Shown here in pieces: positions 54,670 to 62,287 of a DNA stretch of 64,000 bases; the stretch's first letter is position 1; every line of letters starts with the position of its first letter. The position numbers and the translations under genes were made by a program. The stretch is from Promineifilum sp. (GTDB taxonomy: Bacteria > Chloroflexota > Anaerolineae > Promineifilales > Promineifilaceae), in contig JACKBY010000003.1 in the NCBI GenBank assembly GCA_020634335.1, positions 1-64,000 of the forward strand, in the 5' to 3' direction. The notes under the pieces are model-generated. The model was given only the letters and a program-made list of their open reading frames with translations, did no database searches and was not told where the DNA came from.

Positions 54670-55485
54670 ATGTTCGAGGATGACTTTATGCACATGCCCA
54701 ATGGCACTATGTTTGCAGGCTTGCAAGGTAAACTGACACTGCACTCGTGGCGAAACTTCGGGGCGACTGAATCAGATGCATATAGTTTGTTTCATTCGAG
54801 GTCGGTTGCCATGGGATGGCTCACCCAGGCTGCGAAGGGCGCAACAGGTGGCCTTTGGGGTATGAATGATGCTGGGCAGCAGGGTCCTGATCCTAATGCT
54901 CAGCATCCGTATGCAGTGTGGTTTCAAGTGTCACTACCCCGATTGATTTCTCCTGCTCAACCGTTGCCTCTCCAACCGTTTCTCTCATGTGTGGGTGATG
55001 TCGTAGCGCGTATGGGAACTTTGCACCTTAGTGCCATCCAGGTTTTACTGCCTATACAGAGTATAGATGGATTCGTAGATACGTCATTAAGTGATGAAGG
55101 TCTGTTTGCTCCGCTCCGCAGTGCCGGCTGGTTTTTTGATTGCAATCCGCACTCTATTACTCGTGTACAAGTAGTATTAGATGGCGGCGAGAATCCAATT
55201 ATCCGCTTGGTGGCATCTGATCTGTTTCAGTGGTTGCAAAAGATTAAGCAAAGTGTTTTTACGTGTGATACGTTCTCCTTAACAGATGACACTAACGTGG
55301 TAAAGTCCACTTTTATTGATGATTTATGGGTTGGCCCTCCACAACATCCGGTTACGTTTTACGGCACTCTGGTCGAGTGGTCGCTAGATGCCTTAGGGTG
55401 GTTAGCTACTTTCCTGGCTGGTATAAGTTTTAAATTCGGGGTTACCACTCCTATGTTGCTCACGGTTAGTCGGTTTGAAGGCTAG
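54670..55485 (+). CDS. Hypothetical protein of the AT-rich island
   Basis: I do not recognise this 271-residue protein. It begins MFEDDFMHMPNGTMFAGLQG and contains LTLHSWRNFGATESDA, QHPYAVWFQVSLPRL and RLVASDLFQWLQKIKQ. Its C-terminus (ALGWLATFLAGISFKFGV) is hydrophobic and could be a membrane or amphipathic helix. It starts four bases after the secreted-protein gene, so both form one transcription unit. Codon use and composition match that gene, not the host. An effector or immunity-type pair is possible but unproven. Confidence 0.55.
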   Translation: MFEDDFMHMPNGTMFAGLQGKLTLHSWRNFGATESDAYSLFHSRSVAMGWLTQAAKGATGGLWGMNDAGQQGPDPNAQHPYAVWFQVSLPRLISPAQPLPLQPFLSCVGDVVARMGTLHLSAIQVLLPIQSIDGFVDTSLSDEGLFAPLRSAGWFFDCNPHSITRVQVVLDGGENPIIRLVASDLFQWLQKIKQSVFTCDTFSLTDDTNVVKSTFIDDLWVGPPQHPVTFYGTLVEWSLDALGWLATFLAGISFKFGVTTPMLLTVSRFEG

Positions 55486-55512
55486 TTTCGCGTGACAGGC
55501 GAATATTAGATA

Positions 55513-55590
55513 TATTCGGAAGGTTTTTCAAAAAATTATGGCCGATGCTTGTGTAGGCGCGTCAGTAAAAGTGCAAAAACCTTCCGAATA
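55513..55590. repeat. Perfect 16-bp inverted repeat at the right border of the island
   Basis: TATTCGGAAGGTTTTT (55513-55528) and its exact complement (55575-55590) are 46 bp apart, between the island and ccmH. It may be a terminator for the island genes or a recombination-associated structure. No matching copy was found at the left border. Confidence 0.65.
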
Positions 55591-55604
55591 ATAATGACTT
55601 AGGT

Positions 55605-56102
55605 ATGACAAAGCTCCGCAAGAAATCACACTTCCGCTGGTTATTCCTGGCCCTGCTGCTGGCCCTGTTGCCTGCGGCCGTCTACGCGCAGGCTGAGCCG
55701 ATCACCGACGACGAGGTCAACGAAGTCGCCCAGGATGTCTACTGCCCGGTGTGCGAGAGCACGCCGCTGGACGTGTGCCCCACGGCGGCCTGCGCCGACT
55801 GGCGCGAGCTGATCCGCACCAAGCTGTCCGAGGGGCAATCGCGCGACGAGATTCTGGAATACTTCGCCCGCCAGTATGGCGACGGGGTGCTCGCTAACCC
55901 GCCGCGCCGCGGGGCCAGTCTCGTCATCCTGTGGATCTTGCCGCTTTTGCTGGTGCTGGTCGGGCTGTTACTCTTCAGCCGCCTGCTGCGCGGGCTGCGC
56001 CGGCCCACAGCCGCCGCCCCGCCGCCGCGCCCCAAGTCCACCACCGGCGACCCCGCGCTGGACGACTACATCTCCCGCGTGGAAAAGGAAGTTGACGAAT
56101 GA
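55605..56102 (+). CDS. ccmH: Cytochrome c maturation thiol oxidoreductase CcmH
   Basis: CcmH reduces the CxxCH cysteines of apocytochromes before heme attachment. The 165-residue protein has a signal segment, the redox motif Cys47-P-V-Cys50 followed by further cysteines at 58 and 63 (STPLDVCPTAAC), the RTKLSEGQSRDEILEYFARQYG block and a membrane helix (LVILWILPLLLVLVGLLLF). Extra cysteines after the CxxC are unusual. It is cut off from ccmF by the AT-rich island. Confidence 0.9.
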   Translation: MTKLRKKSHFRWLFLALLLALLPAAVYAQAEPITDDEVNEVAQDVYCPVCESTPLDVCPTAACADWRELIRTKLSEGQSRDEILEYFARQYGDGVLANPPRRGASLVILWILPLLLVLVGLLLFSRLLRGLRRPTAAAPPPRPKSTTGDPALDDYISRVEKEVDE

Positions 56103-56152
56103 AAATTGGCTACGGATTTAGACGGAGTTAATAGACTGTTACAAAAGGAATA

Positions 56153-56191
56153 TAATCCACAGATTACACAGATTTCACAGATTTAAGAAGA
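56153..56191. repeat. Dispersed CACAGATT-type repeat, copy 4
   Basis: AATCCACAGATTACACAGAT followed by TTCACAGATTT lies between ccmH and the thioredoxin-like gene; related to copies at 5521, 30019 and 40715. Confidence 0.6.
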
Positions 56192-56324
56192 CATCGGCGT
56201 AATCTGCGAATTTACCTTCTGAAAATTGTTAATGTTACGATGTATTAACGGATACAAGTAAATAAATCCGTTTATGCCGTTCCCATCCGTAGCCATTCTT
56301 AGGATTTAGACGAAAATAATCGCC

Positions 56325-56912
56325 ATGACTGATACGATACCTACCACGACAACTCCGGTTGAAGCCGCGCCGCGCCGGCCCATTCGCTGGTCGATGATCG
56401 CTCTGTGGCTGGCGGTCATCGCCATTTTGGCCGTGCTGGCCTGGGGGCTGCTCAACGCCACCGCCGGCCGGCCGGAAGTGGGCCAGGCCGCCCCCGACTT
56501 CACCGTAGAGTTCTTCAACGGTTATGAGTGGGACGCGCGTCCCGTTGCCGATTTGTCCGACATGCGTGGCCGGCCGGTCGTCCTCAACTTCTGGGCCTCG
56601 TGGTGCGTCGAGTGCCGCTATGAGACCGACGTGCTGGAACAAACCTGGCTGAAATATCGCGATGACGGCGTCGTGTTTCTGGGCGTGGCCTATGCCGATG
56701 TGGAGCCGAACTCCATCGCCTATATGAAGGAATTCGGCGTCACCTTCCCCCATGCGCCCGACCTGGGGACGGATATTTCGCAGGATTACGAGATCACCGG
56801 CGTGCCCGAGACATTTTTCATCGACAAGGACGGCGTCATCCGCCACGTACAGATCGGCGCGGTGGATGAGCAATTGCTGGATACGATTATCCCGCAAATG
56901 TTGGCGGAATAG
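56325..56912 (+). CDS. Thioredoxin-like CcmG/ResA family protein
   Basis: The 195-residue protein has an N-terminal membrane helix (MIALWLAVIAILAVLAWGLL) and an external thioredoxin fold with active site Cys94-V-E-Cys97 (FWASWCVECRYE). The EITGVPETFFIDKDG cis-proline loop is intact. It would keep CcmH or apocytochromes reduced. The extra helix after the CxxC (RYETDVLEQTW) and the GVAYADVEPN segment fit the ResA/TlpA group. Confidence 0.9.
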   Translation: MTDTIPTTTTPVEAAPRRPIRWSMIALWLAVIAILAVLAWGLLNATAGRPEVGQAAPDFTVEFFNGYEWDARPVADLSDMRGRPVVLNFWASWCVECRYETDVLEQTWLKYRDDGVVFLGVAYADVEPNSIAYMKEFGVTFPHAPDLGTDISQDYEITGVPETFFIDKDGVIRHVQIGAVDEQLLDTIIPQMLAE

Positions 56913-56930
56913 CGGGAGGGCTTTCAGACT

Positions 56931-57521
56931 GTGAGTTCTTTTCTGAGCAATTTGACTATCGGTTCAATACTGTTGGGGGCGGCGCTGGTGCTCATCGTCG
57001 CCCTCTATCTGGCGCGGCCGTTTGCCATGCCCGACGATGAAGAAGAGCGCGTCCAACGCGAGGAGATCGACGGCCTTTTCTTGCGCAAGGAGGCGCTCCT
57101 GCGCGACATTCGCGAGCTGGACGACGACTACGAATCGGCCAAGGTCGCGCCCGAACTCTACATGCGCACGCGCCCCCAGATGGTCAGGCAAGCGGCCGTT
57201 CTCATGAAGCAACTCGATGAACACGGCTACGTAGAGCCGGGCGACGGGTCGTCGGTCGACGTCGACGACCAGATCGAAGCCGCCGTTAAACGACTGCGCA
57301 CGCCGCAGCAACTGGATGAGCAACTGGAGGCGGCTATCAGGCAGGCGCGCCAAAAACCGGCCGTGTCCTCGCCCGCGACCGGGGCGTCCGTGACCACCAA
57401 CAGCGCCATTCAGTTTTGCCCACAATGCGGCCGCCGCGTCGAACCCGACGACCGCTTCTGCCCCCAATGCGGGCACAATCTCGTGCAGGAATCCAGCCCC
57501 GCCCAGGCCGCACGCGCCTGA
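56931..57521 (+). CDS. CcmI-like protein with C-terminal double zinc ribbon
   Basis: The 196-residue protein starts at GTG, with one membrane helix (ILLGAALVLIVALYLA) and a helical region whose core, LLRDIRELDDDYESAKVAPELY, follows the N-terminal pattern of CcmI/CcmH-type assembly proteins (in part). The C-terminus has paired CPQCGRRVEP and CPQCGHN ribbons (Cys163, 166, 177, 180). It begins 18 bp after the thioredoxin-like gene. It may guide apocytochromes, with the ribbon as a metal-held tail. Confidence 0.7.
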   Translation: MSSFLSNLTIGSILLGAALVLIVALYLARPFAMPDDEEERVQREEIDGLFLRKEALLRDIRELDDDYESAKVAPELYMRTRPQMVRQAAVLMKQLDEHGYVEPGDGSSVDVDDQIEAAVKRLRTPQQLDEQLEAAIRQARQKPAVSSPATGASVTTNSAIQFCPQCGRRVEPDDRFCPQCGHNLVQESSPAQAARA

Positions 57522-57540
57522 GCGCCACCGATTTTGACCT

Positions 57541-59409
57541 ATGAATAATTTCTCATCCCTGGCCGTCACACGCCGGCTGCTTTCGTTCGCCCTTGTTTTA
57601 CTGATGGCCGTCGCCGTGTGGCTATCGCGCCCGCCGGCCGGCGCGGCCCAGGACCCGGTGTTGCCCTCGGCCACACCGCAGGGCTTGCCCGGTCTGGATT
57701 TGTTCGCCGAGCGTTGCGCCAACTGTCACGGCGAGACCGGCCAGGGCGACGGCCCGCTCATCCAGCAGGCGGGGGCGACCGCCCCCATGCCTTTCGACGC
57801 CGACTACATCCGTGCCGCCATGCCGTCGGTTATGTTCCAGCAAATCACCAATGGTGAGGCGGCCGTTGGCATGCCGCCGTTTGGGCCGGCCAGCAGCAAC
57901 CCCATCGACGAAACCGGCCGCTGGAATCTGGTGGCCGCTGTCTATAGTCTGGCGACTGCGCCGGAAGACGTGGCCGCCGGGCAAGTGGTCTACGAGACGC
58001 AGTGCTCCGCCTGTCACGGAAATGCCGGCCTGGGCGACGGCCCCGACGCGGCCACGACCGACCCGTCCGCTTCGGCCCTCAACGACGTCGCCTACTGGTT
58101 CAATCGCAGCAACGACACGGTTCTGGCCGACCTGGCCCCCGGCGTCGTTCCGGCCCACACCTATGATCTGTCCGAAGAAGACCTGCGGCACGTGGTCGAC
58201 TTCACCCGAACCTTCAGCTATGACTTCGTCGATATGGCCGAGCTGAGCGCCCCCATCCCTCAGGGCATCATCTTCGGCACGCTGTCGAACGGCACCACCG
58301 GGGCGACGCTGGGCGAGACAGAGGTATCGTTGCGAGCCTTCACGCCCGATTTCGCCGAGACGTTGACGCTGACCACGACGACCGACGTCGACGGCAACTT
58401 CCGCTTCGACGTGACCGACGTGCCGCCGAACTGGATCTATATTGCCGGGGCCACGGCCAGTGGTCTTAATTTCAGCAGCGGCGCCGACCAGCTGCGCCGG
58501 GACGACGCATCGCTGGAGCTCCCCGTCACTGTTTTCGACAAGACCAGCGACGTTTCCGGCATCACGATTGCCCAATTGCATGTCGTCATGGAATTTGCCG
58601 AGGACGTGGTGCAGGTGAGCCAGCTTTATATCGTCAACAACGCCGAGGAAGCGGTCTTCGTCGGCACGATGGGCGATCCGGCCCAGGGCGTGGTCGAGGT
58701 GGCCGTGCCCGACGGCGCAGAGAATCTGGAGTTCCTGCGCTCGTTTGGGGCCATGGATTCCTTCCTGCCGGCTAACGACTTCGTGCAGACGACGCGCGGC
58801 TGGGCCGACCCCCTGCCGTTGCGGCCGGGCGATGGCGCGTTGACGCTGCTGGTGCGCTACACCCTGCCCTATAGCAGTGGTATGTCAATCACCCATCCCA
58901 TCTTCTATCAGACGGGCAGCAGTACCATCATCCTGCCCGACGTCGGCGTCGAGGTGACCAATTCCCCCTGGGTGGCCCAAGCGCCGCAATCCTTCGGTCA
59001 GAGTGAGACGTTCCTCAACTACATCGGCCCGGATATACCTGCCGGGCAGACCATCACCATGGTGCTGGAGGGGCGGCCGTCCATCGTGACGAACGCCGGC
59101 GGCGCGGCGGTTGCCAATCGCGACCAGACGACCGAGTTGCTCATCGGCGGCGGGGCGCTGCTGCTGGCCGCCGTGGGCGGCGTCTTCCTGTGGCGCTACT
59201 GGCAGACGCGGGAGCGGGACGACGACGACGAAGAAGTGTTCGCCGAGGCGGTTCCCGTGGTCGCCTCCACCGAGAGCGAGGCCGATGAACTGCTGCGGGC
59301 TATCGCTGCGCTCGACGACGACTATGAGGCGGGTGGCATCGACGAGGCCGACTATCAGACGCGCCGTGCCGGCCTGAAGCAGCAGTTGGCCGCCGTGTGG
59401 AATCGCTAG
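57541..59409 (+). CDS. Diheme membrane protein with carboxypeptidase-regulatory-like domain
   Basis: The 622-residue protein has a signal segment, two mono-heme cytochrome c domains (Cys59, CANCHG; Cys155, CSACHG), then beta-sandwich regions (about 235-520, including DVDGNFRFDVTDVPP). A membrane helix (LLIGGGALLLAAVGGVFLW, about 536-555) and a cytoplasmic tail follow. The tail contains LLRAIAALDDDYEAGGIDEADY, the same CcmI-like pattern as the preceding gene (quoted in part). It starts 19 bp downstream of that gene. Role in electron transfer or maturation is not established. Confidence 0.8.
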   Translation: MNNFSSLAVTRRLLSFALVLLMAVAVWLSRPPAGAAQDPVLPSATPQGLPGLDLFAERCANCHGETGQGDGPLIQQAGATAPMPFDADYIRAAMPSVMFQQITNGEAAVGMPPFGPASSNPIDETGRWNLVAAVYSLATAPEDVAAGQVVYETQCSACHGNAGLGDGPDAATTDPSASALNDVAYWFNRSNDTVLADLAPGVVPAHTYDLSEEDLRHVVDFTRTFSYDFVDMAELSAPIPQGIIFGTLSNGTTGATLGETEVSLRAFTPDFAETLTLTTTTDVDGNFRFDVTDVPPNWIYIAGATASGLNFSSGADQLRRDDASLELPVTVFDKTSDVSGITIAQLHVVMEFAEDVVQVSQLYIVNNAEEAVFVGTMGDPAQGVVEVAVPDGAENLEFLRSFGAMDSFLPANDFVQTTRGWADPLPLRPGDGALTLLVRYTLPYSSGMSITHPIFYQTGSSTIILPDVGVEVTNSPWVAQAPQSFGQSETFLNYIGPDIPAGQTITMVLEGRPSIVTNAGGAAVANRDQTTELLIGGGALLLAAVGGVFLWRYWQTRERDDDDEEVFAEAVPVVASTESEADELLRAIAALDDDYEAGGIDEADYQTRRAGLKQQLAAVWNR

Positions 59410-59418
59410 CGTGATTAG

Positions 59419-59483
59419 AACCTGGCAGGTGGGCGAACGAACGCCGTGGCCTGTCTGAGCGTTCGTCGCCCACCTGTCAGGTT
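59419..59483. repeat. Long intergenic hairpin, CCTGACAG family
   Basis: AACCTGGCAGGTGGGCGA (59419-59436) and its near-complement at 59466-59483, with inner arms ACGAACG and CGTTCGT, form a long hairpin between the diheme and EthD genes. The right end resembles the repeat at 51745-51835. Confidence 0.6.
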
Positions 59484-59495
59484 TGGACCGTCCTC

Positions 59496-59834
59496 ATGTT
59501 CAAATTCGTCGTAATCTACTACCGCGTCGATGACGAAAACGCGCTGGAAACTTTCTTCACGGAGACCCACTTGCCGCTGGTGGAGGCGCTGCCGGGGCTG
59601 CGGCGGCTGGAGATCGGCCGCATCACCACACAGCCATTCGGCCCTTCGCGTTTCTATATGATGGTCGAGGCTTACTTCGACGACGAGACGGCCCTGCGCC
59701 AGGGTCTGGTGTCGCAGCCGGGCATCGCCCTGATGAACGAACTGCGGCCGTGGTCGGAGAACCGGCTGATCGCCTGGTTTTATGCGGATTCGTTTGGGGA
59801 AGATAAAGAATCGGCTGCGGATGAGGAAGAATGA
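59496..59834 (+). CDS. EthD-domain dimeric alpha/beta-barrel protein
   Basis: The 112-residue protein, MFKFVVIYYRVDDENALETFF, has the EthD pattern: an N-terminal beta strand, THLPLVEALPGLRRLEIGR, then YMMVEAYFDDETALRQGL. Members bind or degrade small molecules or act as structural modules; few are characterised. It precedes a strong terminator. Confidence 0.82.
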   Translation: MFKFVVIYYRVDDENALETFFTETHLPLVEALPGLRRLEIGRITTQPFGPSRFYMMVEAYFDDETALRQGLVSQPGIALMNELRPWSENRLIAWFYADSFGEDKESAADEEE

Positions 59835-59870
59835 GACGGGGTGAACCCATTCCTGAGCGACAGCTTGAAC

Positions 59871-59913
59871 AAAGAGGGCCGACGGTTGAGCTTAACAACC
59901 GTCGGCCCTCTTT
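59871..59913. terminator. Strong bidirectional terminator
   Basis: AAAGAGGGCCGACGGTTG (59871-59888) pairs perfectly with 59896-59913 over 18 bp with a seven-base loop. A and T runs flank it on both sides. It ends the EthD gene and the region read rightward from ccm. Confidence 0.85.
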
Positions 59914-60213
59914 CATTTACGCGAGTTGCGTTTCGCGCTGCGGTTTGTGCGCCTTACGAGGTTGCTCTTGATCGAAAGACGCCGGTATCTCTCCTGTTCT
60001 TGGAGCGCCGCACAACAGGGCTCATTCTTCGGTGCAAATTCCCACATCGCCAGTGAATTGCTCGAGAGGGCGTACGGTGTTAACAACGCCGATTTTGCGC
60101 GGCAAAACGGCGATGACTGCCTGAGTGATCACGGATAGGGGTTTGGTTATCGTAATCATGGATTCATTTTCTCAATCCTCTCGATCCGTGAACACATACG
60201 AGCTTTCTGCTCC
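59914..60213. other. 300-bp gap before the polyamine transporter genes
   Basis: A possible 71-residue frame here has no family features and overlaps the terminator, so I do not call it. GCCGATTTTGCGCGGCAAAACGGC-type inverted arms near 60090 are the only structure seen (arms GCCGATTTTGC and GCAAAACGGC). Confidence 0.4.
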
Positions 60214-61362
60214 CTACTGCCCCTTAATCGCCGTCCACATCTCGTCATAGTCAAAGATCGCGTCGCCGACATCCTCCAGCCATTGCAGCTTGGCGGCCAC
60301 TTCCGGCGGGGGATAGATGCCGGGGTTGGTGAGGATGTCCTCATCGATGAACTCCTTGGCGGCCTCGTTGGCGCTGGGGTAAAACGTGAAGTTGGTGATG
60401 GCCGCGGCCACTTCCGGCTCCATCAGGTAGTTCATGAAGTGGCGGGCCGTCTCCTGTCGCTGGCTGTTGGCCGGGATGCAGACGTTGTCAGCGAAGCGCA
60501 CGGCCCCCTCGACCGGCACGGTGAACAGCCAGTTGCCCTCGCCGGTTGCCTCGTCGTAGGTGTTCCAGAAGGCCTGGGCCGCGTCGCCGCTCCAGGCGTG
60601 GGACAGGACGATCTCGTCGCTCTCCATGAGTGTGCTGTAATAGTCCTCGCTGTTGAACGTCTTCCAGTAGGGCTTGGCTTGCAGGATCACGTCGCGGGCC
60701 GCTTCCAGTTCTGTCCGGTTGGTCGTGTTGGGCGAGTAGCCCAGGTAGAACAGCGCCGCGCTAATCAGCTCGCGCTGGTCATTGAGGACGTTGATGCCCT
60801 GCGGCGCGAGCGGTTCCAATCGCGTCGGGTCGAATAGATAGGCCCAGCTATTGGGTGGTCCCTCGGCGAAGGCCGGGTTGCCGCGCCGGTAGGCAATGCC
60901 GGTCATGCCCCACTGATAGGGTGTGCAATGGGCGTTGCCGGGATCATAGGGCGGGTCCTTGAACACGTCGCTGATGTTGGCGAAGTTGGGCATGGCCTCG
61001 GCGTCGATCTCGGCCAGCAGGCCCAGCTCGATCATCTGCGCCACCATGTAGTCGGACGGAAAGATGACGTCGTAGCCGCTGGCCCCTGCCTGCAACTTGG
61101 TCAGCAGGTCCTCGTTCGAAGCGTAGGTATCATAGATAATCTTGACACCGTATCGCTCCTCATAATCGGCCAGCACTTGCTCGTCGATGTAGTCAGCCCA
61201 GTTGTAGACGCTGAGTTCCGGGGCGAGTTGGAGTTCGCCGCCGGCCGTCTCGTCTGCCGGTTCTTCGGCCGCGCCCGGCCCGCCCGCCGGCCCGCCGCCG
61301 CACGCGGCCAAAGCCGCCGCGACGAATAGCATCAGGATCAAAACAAAAAATCTCTTGTGCAT
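60214..61362 (-). CDS. potD: Polyamine-type ABC transporter substrate-binding lipoprotein
   Basis: It captures spermidine, putrescine or a similar cation outside the cell. The 382-residue protein has a lipobox LAAC (Cys21) and a Pro/Glu-rich linker. The PotD/PotF fold shows LSVYNWADYIDEQVLADYEERYG, YASNEDLLTKLQAGASGYDVIFPSD (each in part), ALFYLGYSPNT and FMNYLMEPEVA. AGAAGAA precedes the ATG. It lies downstream of potC, separated by a paired palindromic repeat. Confidence 0.88.
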   Translation of the reverse strand: MHKRFFVLILMLFVAAALAACGGGPAGGPGAAEEPADETAGGELQLAPELSVYNWADYIDEQVLADYEERYGVKIIYDTYASNEDLLTKLQAGASGYDVIFPSDYMVAQMIELGLLAEIDAEAMPNFANISDVFKDPPYDPGNAHCTPYQWGMTGIAYRRGNPAFAEGPPNSWAYLFDPTRLEPLAPQGINVLNDQRELISAALFYLGYSPNTTNRTELEAARDVILQAKPYWKTFNSEDYYSTLMESDEIVLSHAWSGDAAQAFWNTYDEATGEGNWLFTVPVEGAVRFADNVCIPANSQRQETARHFMNYLMEPEVAAAITNFTFYPSANEAAKEFIDEDILTNPGIYPPPEVAAKLQWLEDVGDAIFDYDEMWTAIKGQ

Positions 61363-61378
61363 TTCTTCTCCTATGTAG

Positions 61379-61428
61379 TGCCGGATTCTTATCCGGCAAC
61401 CTGTTCAATCGCCGGTTAAGAAACCGGC
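61379..61428. repeat. Paired palindromic repeat between potD and potC
   Basis: GTGCCGGATTCTTATCCGGC at 61378-61397 faces GCCGGTTAAGAAACCGGC at 61411-61428, matching the layout at 25358-25438. It may reduce or modulate readthrough between permease and binding-protein genes. Confidence 0.65.
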
Positions 61429-61429
61429 G

Positions 61430-62287
61430 TTATCTCCTCTGCAACAACAACGAAATCACAACCAACACGGTCGACCCGGCCAGCATCAGTGTCGAGATAG
61501 CGTTGACTTCGGGCGTGACGCCGAACTTGATCATCGAATAGACGCGCACGGGCAGCGTGGTCGAACCCGGTCCGGCCACGAAGAACGTGATCACGAAATC
61601 ATCGAGTGACAGCGTGAAGGCCAGCAGCGCGCCGGAGACGATGCCCGGCATCAGGATGGGCAACGTTACACGCCGGAACGCCGTCCAGGCGTTCGCGCCC
61701 AGATCGGCCGCGGCCTCCTCCAGCGAGCTGTCCATCTCCGCCAGCCGCGCCCGCACCACCACGGCCACAAAAGCGATGTTGAAGGCCACGTGCGTCACCA
61801 GGATGGTATAGCGACTGAGGGGCACGGCGAAGGTGACGAAGAACAGCAGTGTCGACAAGGCCATCACGATGTCGGGGATGATGATCGGCAGATAGAGGGC
61901 CGTGTCGAAGGTCAGGCGGCCGAAGAAACGGTAGCGTTCCAGCGCCAGGGCTGCCAGCGTGCCCAGCACCGTGGCGATGAGCGTTGACCACACGGCGACC
62001 CACAGACTGACGCGGAAGGCGGCGATGAGCGCCCGGTCGCCCAGCAGTTCGGCATACCAGCGCGTGCTGAAGCCGGCCCAGACGCCGACGTTGCGCGCGC
62101 CGCTGAAGGAGTAGATGACCAGGACGATGATCGGCAGGTAGAGGAAGAGGAAGATGCCGATTGCCAGCCAGGTCAGAATGCGGCTGTTGAACGCCGCGCG
62201 GGCGCGATCGCGTGATCGCGTGGGCGGGCGGTAGGGCACGCGCTGGCCGGACGGTTTCAAAGAGGATGAGGCGCTGGTCGTCGTCAT
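61430..62287 (-). CDS. potC: Polyamine-type ABC transporter permease PotC
   Basis: The 285-residue protein has six membrane helices and the EAA coupling loop EAAADLGANAWTAFRRVTLPI, preceded by helices typical of PotC/PotI. Its N-terminal 25 residues are a basic cytoplasmic tail. The ATG overlaps the potB stop by four bases, so both permeases are made together. Confidence 0.92.
   Translation of the reverse strand: MTTTSASSSLKPSGQRVPYRPPTRSRDRARAAFNSRILTWLAIGIFLFLYLPIIVLVIYSFSGARNVGVWAGFSTRWYAELLGDRALIAAFRVSLWVAVWSTLIATVLGTLAALALERYRFFGRLTFDTALYLPIIIPDIVMALSTLLFFVTFAVPLSRYTILVTHVAFNIAFVAVVVRARLAEMDSSLEEAAADLGANAWTAFRRVTLPILMPGIVSGALLAFTLSLDDFVITFFVAGPGSTTLPVRVYSMIKFGVTPEVNAISTLMLAGSTVLVVISLLLQRR

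Noticed and set aside
59841..60056. 71-residue frame after the EthD gene
   Set aside because: It runs through the perfect 18-bp terminator hairpin and has no recognisable features.
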